NCBI GenBank assembly: GCA_025352305.1 | Contig: JANXTQ010000192.1 | Coordinates: forward strand, 1 to 5,428 | From: Actinomycetes bacterium | Lineage (GTDB): Bacteria; Actinomycetota; Acidimicrobiia; Acidimicrobiales; RAAP-2 | DNA length: 5,428 nt | Direction of reading: 5' to 3' | Notes under the pieces: generated by a model | Told to the model about the DNA's origin: nothing | The model's database searches: none | The model's input: the letters and a program-made list of their open reading frames with translations, nothing else | Part shown: piece after piece, positions 1 through 5,428 of the stretch | Layout of the letters: each line of letters opens with the position of its first letter | How positions within the stretch are numbered: position 1 is the first letter of the stretch | Translations under genes and position numbers: made by a program

Positions 1-816
1 GCCAATAACGCCCAGTAAGAGGTCGAGATTGAGCAGTAAACACAACGCGGCGAGCGCGCTGCCAATGGCGTGAGAGCCAGTATCACCCATGATGATTCGC
101 GCCGGGGCCGCGTTCCACCACAGGAACCCGAGGCATCCTCCTACCAATGCAACGGCAATTAATCCCAGATCAATCGCAGTGGGTTTGGGAAGGTTGTAAA
201 GCTTCACGTGGCGAAATTCCCAGTACCCAATTATTGACAACACCGCAAAACAGAACGTTGCCGAGCCGGCAGCGAGCCCGTCAGCGCCGTCGGCGAAGTT
301 GACGGCGTTCGTGGTGGCCACGATCAAAAAGATCGCGAGCGCCACCCAACCAACCGCACCAAGTTGCCAACCCGGCAATGACATCCGAGTAAAAGACAGC
401 ATCGTCGAGGTGTGTACCCACGAAACGGCGAGCCACGCGAAAACCAGTGCCACGACGAGTTGACCCGCAAATTTGGCCCGCTTGTTGAGACCCAGATTTC
501 TTGCATTTCGAATTCCCATGAAATCATCGACGAAGCCGAGAGCGCCCGACGCCACGGTTACGGCAATCACTAAAATTCCGGCACGGGAGAACCGGGCGTG
601 CGTTCCTACGTGGCCCCCGATGTAGCCCAAGACCGCAGCGAGAACAATAATGACGCCACCGAGATTCGGCGTGCCAGCTTTTTTCAAATGTGACGGCGGT
701 CCGTCTTCACGAATTTTTTGACCCAAATTATTTCGCCGTAGAAATCGAATGAAAAACGGCGTCGCAAAGAGCGCGATCAGAAACGCAATTCCCCCCGACT
801 CCATCAAACTGAGCAT
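1..816 (-). CDS. mraY: MraY, phospho-MurNAc-pentapeptide translocase (partial, 3' end missing)
   Basis: Integral membrane enzyme that transfers phospho-MurNAc-pentapeptide from UDP to undecaprenyl phosphate, making lipid I on the inner face of the membrane. The 272 visible codons read without a stop to the left edge; the family is usually about 320-370 residues, so about three quarters are present. About eight hydrophobic segments are visible. Family motifs in order are GQKIREDGP (32-40) with H43 and K45-K46, GTPNLGG (48-54), GFVDDF (94-99) with the Asp pair D97/D98, NAVNFADGADGLA (170-182), FLWWNAAPA (231-239) and MGDTGSHAIG (243-252), whose D245 matches the Mg-binding Asp. The C-terminal His-rich motif of the family lies outside the window. 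The ATG at 816-814 follows the murE stop by one base and has a good ribosome binding site; an in-frame ATG four codons later is less likely. Several motif residues deviate from the usual consensus (see findings). Identity is very secure. Confidence 0.97.
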   Translation of the reverse strand, partial: MLSLMESGGIAFLIALFATPFFIRFLRRNNLGQKIREDGPPSHLKKAGTPNLGGVIIVLAAVLGYIGGHVGTHARFSRAGILVIAVTVASGALGFVDDFMGIRNARNLGLNKRAKFAGQLVVALVFAWLAVSWVHTSTMLSFTRMSLPGWQLGAVGWVALAIFLIVATTNAVNFADGADGLAAGSATFCFAVLSIIGYWEFRHVKLYNLPKPTAIDLGLIAVALVGGCLGFLWWNAAPARIIMGDTGSHAIGSALAALCLLLNLDLLLGVIG

Positions 817-817
817 C

Positions 818-2218
818 TCAGTAACCCACCTTGAGCAGTTCACGAGCAACAGCTCGATCATCAAACGGCGTCACTTGATCTCCAATGGTCTGCGTACTCT
901 CATGGCCCTTTCCAGCGATCACGACGACCATATTGGGTTCGTGAGGTGACAGCGCCGCCGAAATCGCCGCACGTCGGTCGCTGATGCGCTCCCAAGCCGT
1001 GCCCGACAGAGCGCCACTGGCGATGTCGTCAAGAATTTCATCGGGATCCTCACTACGTGGATTGTCTGACGTAAAAATGATCCGGTCCGCCATGCGCGTG
1101 GCGATCTCACCCATGAGCGGTCGCTTGGTGCGGTCTCGGTCACCGCCACAGCCAAAAACGACGGTGATCCTGCGCCCGCTCGTCAGTTCGCGTACATCGC
1201 TCAATAGCCGTTCAAGTCCGTCGGGCGTGTGGGCGAAATCAACAATGACCGTGGGATCGTCGCTCGACACCACTTCGAACCGTCCCGGAACAGGCTTCGC
1301 GGATGCCAGAGCACCGGCTGCATCACTTTCTGAAATCCCCAGGCATACCGCTATGGCCAAGACGATTAAACAGTTGTCGAGGTTGTACTGTCCGCTGAGC
1401 GACGTGCGCACTTTGTGGCCCCGCCAGGAGAAAGTTGTTTCGCCCACGCCGTACGTAACATCGCTCGCGTCGCGGCGTTCGACGGCGGTAAATGGAACGT
1501 CGATCTGTTGAATCAATCGCATTCCGTACTGATCATCCGCCCAGATCACGGCACGTCGGCATCGTGAGGAATCAAACAGTGACGCCTTGGCTCGAAAATA
1601 TGCGTCCATCGAATGGTGATAGTCAAGGTGGTCAAGCGAAAGATTGGTAAAGGCGGCCACGTCAAATTGCAGTCCATCCACACGACCTTGGCTCAGCGCG
1701 TGTGACGACACTTCAATTGCAATTACGCCCCGAGCTTTCGCACCACTGGAATCGCGCACGTCGGCGATCGCTCGAAAAAGTTCGGGCGAAGCGGGCGTCG
1801 TTCGTTCGTGAGTCAATGTGCCGACTGAATGCGCTGGCTGCCCAAGATGTTCGAGCAGCTGGGCGAGCACCGTCGTCACGCTGGTCTTTCCATTGGTTCC
1901 GGTAACGCCCACCAAAGTGACGTCACGTTCGGGGTGACCCGTGACCGCGGCACTCGCGGCCACGACCAGTGCGTGAAGTTGCTCGGGGTCAACGACAATG
2001 CACGGCGCCGCCAACTCCAGTTCGACACCCGACACAACCGCGACCGCCCCGCGTGAGACCGCCTCCTCAGCAAAACGCGAGCCGTCGTACAACGTCCCGG
2101 GCAGGGCGAAAAATAGTGAGCCCGGTGAGCACTGTCTCGAGTCAATCTGCACCGAGGAAATTTCAATATTTGACAGCGCCAAGTCCACCGGCACCACTCC
2201 GAGCTCTGCGAGCATCAT
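818..2218 (-). CDS. murE: MurE, UDP-MurNAc-L-Ala-D-Glu:meso-diaminopimelate ligase
   Basis: Cytoplasmic ATP-dependent Mur ligase that adds the third residue of the peptidoglycan stem peptide to UDP-MurNAc-L-Ala-D-Glu. At 466 residues it is close to the usual family size. The N-terminal UDP-binding domain spans about 1-95, with SSVQIDSR (21-28) and the FFALPG region (36-41). The central ATPase domain has the P-loop GVTGTNGKTS (104-113), ERTTP (138-142), EVSSHAL (169-175), NLSLDHLDYH (192-201) and K211 in YFRAK, the position of the carbamylated lysine. The C-terminal domain has HTPDGLERLL (330-339), FGCGGDRDRTKRPLMG (355-370), DNPR (385-388) and GKGHE (436-440). In this family DNPR marks enzymes that accept meso-diaminopimelate, whereas lysine-adding enzymes differ there; substrate is inferred from this motif. 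The start is an ATG at 2218 that shares one base with the ftsI stop (TGATG). A second ATG follows immediately, and only a weak GGA core (2230-2228) precedes, so re-initiation after ftsI is likely. No murF follows. Confidence 0.97.
   Translation of the reverse strand: MMLAELGVVPVDLALSNIEISSVQIDSRQCSPGSLFFALPGTLYDGSRFAEEAVSRGAVAVVSGVELELAAPCIVVDPEQLHALVVAASAAVTGHPERDVTLVGVTGTNGKTSVTTVLAQLLEHLGQPAHSVGTLTHERTTPASPELFRAIADVRDSSGAKARGVIAIEVSSHALSQGRVDGLQFDVAAFTNLSLDHLDYHHSMDAYFRAKASLFDSSRCRRAVIWADDQYGMRLIQQIDVPFTAVERRDASDVTYGVGETTFSWRGHKVRTSLSGQYNLDNCLIVLAIAVCLGISESDAAGALASAKPVPGRFEVVSSDDPTVIVDFAHTPDGLERLLSDVRELTSGRRITVVFGCGGDRDRTKRPLMGEIATRMADRIIFTSDNPRSEDPDEILDDIASGALSGTAWERISDRRAAISAALSPHEPNMVVVIAGKGHESTQTIGDQVTPFDDRAVARELLKVGY
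825..832 (-). promoter_or_regulatory. Ribosome binding site of mraY
   Basis: The minus strand reads AAGGTGGG, ending 8 nt before the ATG at 816. It lies wholly inside the last codons of murE, so mraY is translated from a site embedded in the upstream gene. It supports the ATG at 816 over the in-frame ATG at 804. Confidence 0.7.
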
Positions 2219-4056
2219 CAGGTTACGTCCGAGGCAATCGAGGTTCCGTTTCTCGTGATCTTCACCGTCGAGGTGTTCGCAGCGATTCCGTAGTGGTGAA
2301 GGGCATAACTCATCACTCGCTGAAACACCGGCGCCGCTACTGAGCCACCGAAGATAACTGTTTGGGGACGTTGCACGATGACGATCATTGACAACACGGG
2401 ATTATTGGCCGGAGCGAAACCCACGAAACTCGCGTTGTAGGCACCCGAGAGATATCGGTGATCCGGAGAAGGTATCTGCGACGTTCCCGTCTTTCCTGCA
2501 ACGCTGTAACCAGGAATGAGCGCCAATGTACCGGTGCCTTGAAGAACTACCTGTTGAAGCATCTGATTGAGCGATTGAGCGACCGAGACCGACAATGCTC
2601 GATGTGTTGCGCTCTTGGCAGTGGCGTGCAAGGTTCCGTTCGAGGACACATATCCCCGAATCAACTTCGGCTGTACGAATATTCCTTTGTTCGCAATGGA
2701 GTTATATGCGTCCAACACCTGAAGGGGCGTCACGGCATCATCTTGACCAATAGGTAGCGCTGCTAGGTCACTCGCGTGCCAATGCGCGGCGTTCACCAAA
2801 AGACCCGCTGATTCGCCGGGATAGTTTAAAGCCGTCACCTGACCGAAGCCGAGGCGTTCAACTTGGGCGAGAAGACCAGCCTCGCCCACCTGCCTGGAAA
2901 TCTCATAGGTACCAATGTTGGAACTTTGAGCAAGAATCTGTGTAGCCGTCAGATTCAGCAACCCGTGGTGTTCTGCGTCGTGGAACACTCGCCCACCAAC
3001 GGTCGTGGAGTACGGAATTGAAAAATGCGAACTGGGCGAAATAAGCCCGGCCTCGAGTGCGGCTGAAAAGGGAACGATTTTAAAAACCGAGCCCGGTTCG
3101 TACACCTGAGACACGGCGAGGTTGTTGATGGTCTGCTCGATACCGGGAACTCCAATGGATTGGCCCCACGAAGCAATTGGCCCGAGTACGCCTGCGCGGA
3201 CCTTCGTGTTTACGAGCGACGCACTCGCAAGAATCTCTCCGGATTTGACGTCCATCACGATCGCTGTTGCGCTGAGGCCGCCGGTAGCGCGCAGTTGCTC
3301 GCCCAGAGCCTGTTCGACGACGAACTGCAACGAAGTGTCGATGCTGAGTTCTAAGCCGACGCCGGAAATCGATTTCTTGATCACGCTGACTCGGGTGTTG
3401 GGAAGATTGACCCCCGACGGCGACGCGAAGACCCGCTCCACTCCTTGAACCCCCGCCAGCATTTTCTGGAACTGGTACTCCAGACCCGCCGATCCGGAAC
3501 CCGCAGCGTTAATGCCACCAATGAGTGACGTAGCAATCGACCCATTCGGTACGCTGCGACGCGACGAGCTGAGCACCACGATGCCCGGAAAGGCCCGTGC
3601 CGCGAGTCGGTGTCCAGCGGCAATTCCCAAGTTCGCGTCGAGCACGACGTATCCCGAATGACGACGAAGTTCGCGAGCTAGCACCGCTGCACGAATGTGC
3701 AAATACGGCGCCAGCGCGGCCGCTTCAGAGTTGGGATGCTGGATTTGAAAGTTGTCGGCCACCACTTCCGCTGTCGGCGATGAGATCGCCAAGATGTTGC
3801 CATTTCGATCGAAGATACCTCCGCGAGTAGAAGGGATTTTGATCTCGGTTCGTACCTGTTGGGTCGAGAGTTTGGAGTAGTAGTTTCCACTGCCCACTTG
3901 AATAATTGCCAAACGCGCAATCAGCGAGCCAAAGAGCAGCGCGATCATGACGTACGTCCACAGCAGTCGACGATTGAATCGAGGAACGTTGTTGGCAACT
4001 AGAGGACGAAGAACCGTCGGACGAAGGTGCGAGTTCATGCGAACGTCGCTGCTCAC
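2218..4056 (-). CDS. ftsI: FtsI-type class B penicillin-binding protein (septal transpeptidase)
   Basis: Peptidoglycan D,D-transpeptidase that crosslinks septal wall, working with the FtsW glycosyltransferase and FtsQLB. The 612-residue protein has a cytoplasmic N-terminal tail of about 30 residues with a basic FNRR, one membrane anchor (about 31-53), then an extracytoplasmic dimerisation domain with the typical RGGIFDRNG (78-86). The transpeptidase domain follows, with the three penicillin-binding motifs: SVFK (S323 nucleophile, K326) in the setting YEPGSVFK, SSN (378-380) and KTGT (522-525). No PASTA repeats follow; the protein ends with a short tail after about residue 590. The start is GTG at 4056, overlapping the ftsL stop by 4 nt (GTGA) with a good ribosome binding site upstream. 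An in-frame ATG at 4038 (codon 7) is the main alternative but has no clear site of its own. The position between ftsL and murE is the classic one for ftsI, which favours this over an elongation-specific paralogue. Confidence 0.95.
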   Translation of the reverse strand: MSSDVRMNSHLRPTVLRPLVANNVPRFNRRLLWTYVMIALLFGSLIARLAIIQVGSGNYYSKLSTQQVRTEIKIPSTRGGIFDRNGNILAISSPTAEVVADNFQIQHPNSEAAALAPYLHIRAAVLARELRRHSGYVVLDANLGIAAGHRLAARAFPGIVVLSSSRRSVPNGSIATSLIGGINAAGSGSAGLEYQFQKMLAGVQGVERVFASPSGVNLPNTRVSVIKKSISGVGLELSIDTSLQFVVEQALGEQLRATGGLSATAIVMDVKSGEILASASLVNTKVRAGVLGPIASWGQSIGVPGIEQTINNLAVSQVYEPGSVFKIVPFSAALEAGLISPSSHFSIPYSTTVGGRVFHDAEHHGLLNLTATQILAQSSNIGTYEISRQVGEAGLLAQVERLGFGQVTALNYPGESAGLLVNAAHWHASDLAALPIGQDDAVTPLQVLDAYNSIANKGIFVQPKLIRGYVSSNGTLHATAKSATHRALSVSVAQSLNQMLQQVVLQGTGTLALIPGYSVAGKTGTSQIPSPDHRYLSGAYNASFVGFAPANNPVLSMIVIVQRPQTVIFGGSVAAPVFQRVMSYALHHYGIAANTSTVKITRNGTSIASDVT

Positions 4057-4484
4057 CGGTAGGTCCTCGAGCTAACTGAATAGGGACCGACCAAACGGGC
4101 CATCGGCAGCGCTGCGTTTATTGGTACCGACGGGATCTGAGTCACCGACGATGGAACGACCAGATGCAAATGTCCCGCTTGAACCGCGACGTGCGCCGGC
4201 GCGGCGTCGTTCGTTAATGCGGCGACTTGGGCGGCGTAGTGCGCTTGAGCCTGGAGCAGAGTGCTCTGCAACTGATGCAACTGCACCTGACGCTGCGCGG
4301 CATAGGAGCTTCCCGACAGCAACGCGACGACCGTCAGTGCGCCGATCGCCGAAACTTTGAATGTGAGAGAACGGTCGCGCCAACGACGCCTCGTAGAGCG
4401 TTGAGCCTCGTGTCGCGCGGGAGCCACTCGCTGGCGCGGAAGGCTCGGTGCCTCAATTCGCCGAGGGAAAGTTATAACGCTCAC
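4053..4484 (-). CDS. ftsL: FtsL-like bitopic division protein
   Basis: Probable FtsL, a small membrane protein that pairs with FtsB/FtsQ and activates FtsW-FtsI at the septum. The 143-residue product has a basic, Arg-rich cytoplasmic tail (1-40, including RRRWRDR), one hydrophobic helix (about 42-61), and a Gln/Ala/Leu-rich segment (about 62-92) with heptad-like spacing of L69, L72, L76, V87 and L90, as expected for a coiled coil. A short extracytoplasmic tail follows, with a VVPSSVTQIP stretch (109-118) of the kind seen after the coiled coil in actinobacterial FtsL proteins. By the positive-inside rule the N-terminus is in the cytoplasm. Sequence conservation in this family is poor, so the call rests on topology, size and the slot between rsmH and ftsI. 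The GTG at 4484 overlaps the rsmH stop by 4 nt (GTGA). An upstream ATG at 4637 would give 194 residues but would overlap rsmH by about 157 bases, and is rejected. Confidence 0.85.
   Translation of the reverse strand: MSVITFPRRIEAPSLPRQRVAPARHEAQRSTRRRWRDRSLTFKVSAIGALTVVALLSGSSYAAQRQVQLHQLQSTLLQAQAHYAAQVAALTNDAAPAHVAVQAGHLHLVVPSSVTQIPSVPINAALPMARLVGPYSVSSRTYR
4064..4068 (-). promoter_or_regulatory. Ribosome binding site of ftsI (decides the GTG start)
   Basis: The minus strand reads GAGGA, ending 7 nt before the GTG at 4056. It lies within the last codons of the ftsL-like gene. Spacing is good for the GTG and too long for the ATG at 4038, so the GTG is preferred. Confidence 0.7.
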
Positions 4485-5422
4485 GATGCCAACTTCCACG
4501 CCGCACGCAGGCGGGCCGAGCGCGCTCGTGCGTTGAGAGCAATCTCCTCTTCGCGGGCCATCACGGCACTCGCCTTTAAGAGGCGAAGAACTTTTACCGC
4601 TCCACAGACGCAACCGAGTTGCGCCGAACAGGTGCATCCACCGGTCGCTGCGTTATGAAAAATTGCCTTGGTAGCACGATCCTCGCCCGAGTGGTACGAA
4701 ATGACGGCCAACACACCACCTACTGAGAGAATTTCAATGGCGGCGAGCAGTCCGTCGTTTAGTTGAGTCTCTTCGTCGTTTACTTCCACGCGCAGTGCTT
4801 GAAAGACGCGAGTAGCCACGTGGCCCCGCCGGCGTGCCGCCATGGGGACCACGCGTTCGACGCTTTCGACCAATTCGACAGTGGTCTGGGGAGAACGTTC
4901 GAGAATGCTGCGGGCCATTGCGCGAGCGAAGCGACCCTCGCCGTGACGGCGTAACAGATTGGTTAGTTCATCGAGATCCATTGTTGAAAGAAGTTGCGCA
5001 GCTGTTTGACCCGACGTCGGGTCCATCCGCATATCGAGTGGAGCGTCGGCGCGAAATGAAAATCCACGGTCCGCTTCGTCCAGTTGGGGCGACGACACTC
5101 CCAGGTCCATCAAGATGCCAACAATGGGCTCGTCGCCCATGAACTTCGCGTTGGCTCGAACTACTGCGTCGAGGTCACCGAAAGTGCCGGCTGCCACGCA
5201 CACGCGAGAGCCAAAGGGCGATAGTGCCGAAGAAGCAGCTGCTCGAGCAACGGGGTCCCGGTCAATTCCCAAAAGGCGCAGTGCTGGCGAAATCTCGAGA
5301 ATTCGTCGCGCGTGTCCCGCACCTCCCAATGTGGCGTCAACAATTACCCCAGCCGGGAGGCCGGTGAAGAGCTCGACGATCTCTTCGGCGAGTACCGGGT
5401 GGTGGATGAAATCGTTGGCCAT
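4481..5422 (-). CDS. rsmH: RsmH (MraW), 16S rRNA (cytosine-1402-N4)-methyltransferase
   Basis: S-adenosylmethionine-dependent enzyme that methylates N4 of C1402 in the 16S rRNA decoding site. The 313-residue product has the family's usual length. It opens with FIHHPVLAEE (5-14), followed by the SAM-binding DATLGGAGH (29-37), GIDRD (52-56), DLGVSSPQLD (106-115), RGFSFRADAPLDMRMD (119-134), the RVFQALRVEVN stretch (205-215), ISYHSGEDRATK (241-252) and a C-terminal EEEIALNARARSARLRA (291-307). A cysteine pair-pair, C263/C265 and C271/C273, sits between the HSGEDR motif and the C-terminus, as in many Gram-positive and actinobacterial members. The ATG at 5422 matches the expected N-terminus, but only six bases (CTGCAG) lie upstream, so its ribosome binding site cannot be judged. 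In dcw clusters mraZ normally precedes it. Its stop overlaps the ftsL start by 4 nt. Confidence 0.97.
   Translation of the reverse strand: MANDFIHHPVLAEEIVELFTGLPAGVIVDATLGGAGHARRILEISPALRLLGIDRDPVARAAASSALSPFGSRVCVAAGTFGDLDAVVRANAKFMGDEPIVGILMDLGVSSPQLDEADRGFSFRADAPLDMRMDPTSGQTAAQLLSTMDLDELTNLLRRHGEGRFARAMARSILERSPQTTVELVESVERVVPMAARRRGHVATRVFQALRVEVNDEETQLNDGLLAAIEILSVGGVLAVISYHSGEDRATKAIFHNAATGGCTCSAQLGCVCGAVKVLRLLKASAVMAREEEIALNARARSARLRAAWKLAS
4493..4497 (-). promoter_or_regulatory. Likely ribosome binding site of ftsL
   Basis: The minus strand reads GGAAG, ending 8 nt before the GTG at 4484 and lying in the last codons of rsmH. It is a moderate match to the anti-Shine-Dalgarno sequence and favours the GTG at 4484 over other in-frame GTGs, such as the one at 4499. 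Confidence 0.5.
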
Positions 5423-5428
5423 CTGCAG

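Noticed and set aside
324..527. Minus-strand 67-codon frame inside mraY
   Set aside because: It is an alternate frame of mraY. The mraY frame itself is open from 816 to the window edge with all family motifs, so there is no frameshift to explain.
984..1511. Plus-strand reading frame of 175 codons opposite murE
   Set aside because: It lies wholly antisense to conserved MurE motifs, has Ser/Arg/Pro-rich composition typical of antisense frames in GC-rich genes, and shows no recognisable domain.
1969..2343. Plus-strand reading frame of 124 codons across the ftsI/murE junction
   Set aside because: It is a shadow frame with Arg/Pro/Ser bias, opposite the MurE N-terminal and FtsI C-terminal codons.
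3178..3195. Possible internal promoter or terminator within ftsI
   Set aside because: No convincing -35/-10 pair or stem-loop with a T-run could be picked out by eye. The tight junctions favour one long transcript.
4485..4637. N-terminal extension of the ftsL-like gene back to an ATG at 4637, giving 194 residues
   Set aside because: It would overlap conserved C-terminal codons of rsmH by about 157 bases, and the extension is Arg/Gly/Ser-rich shadow sequence. The GTG at 4484 has a ribosome binding site and the standard 4-nt overlap.
4227..4658. Plus-strand reading frame of 143 codons opposite the rsmH/ftsL junction
   Set aside because: It is antisense to two well-supported genes, Arg/Ala/Ser-rich, and has no family resemblance or convincing ribosome binding site.
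5423..5428. CTGCAG palindrome directly before the rsmH ATG at the window edge
   Set aside because: A six-base palindrome is expected by chance at this length, and there is too little sequence upstream to read it as an operator or as part of a ribosome binding site.

Overview
The window is a gap-free stretch of the division and cell-wall (dcw) cluster. Five genes lie on the minus strand and are read from the right edge to the left: rsmH (mraW), an ftsL-like gene, ftsI (a class B penicillin-binding protein), murE, and the first 272 codons of mraY, which runs off the left edge. Coding density is essentially 100%. The four junctions are a 4-nt GTGA overlap, another 4-nt GTGA overlap, a 1-nt TGATG overlap and a 1-nt gap. 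This strongly suggests one polycistronic, translationally coupled operon.

The organism looks like an actinobacterium, by inference possibly of the Acidimicrobiia type. Supporting points are base composition of roughly mid-fifties % GC by eye, GTG starts, the CxC...CxC cysteine cluster in RsmH, a MraY whose long periplasmic/cytoplasmic segment and FLWWNAAPA motif resemble actinobacterial MraY, and a short FtsL with a basic N-terminal tail, one membrane helix and a coiled coil. MurE carries the DNPR signature, so the peptidoglycan stem peptide is predicted to contain meso-diaminopimelate. The assignment below phylum level is a guess.

The genes form a sequence of functions. RsmH modifies 16S rRNA and is the usual second gene of dcw clusters, after mraZ, which would lie just beyond the right edge. 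FtsL and FtsI belong to the septal peptidoglycan synthesis complex (FtsQLB-FtsWI). MurE adds the third amino acid to the cytoplasmic UDP-MurNAc-peptide precursor. MraY transfers phospho-MurNAc-pentapeptide to the lipid carrier, making lipid I.

The most notable point of layout is that murE is followed directly by mraY. No murF lies between them, although murF occupies that place in many dcw clusters, including those of typical actinobacteria. All catalytic motifs needed for activity are present in the visible parts. I see no mobile element, RNA gene, CRISPR array, terminator, or unknown system here; it is a core housekeeping region with a few unusual details.
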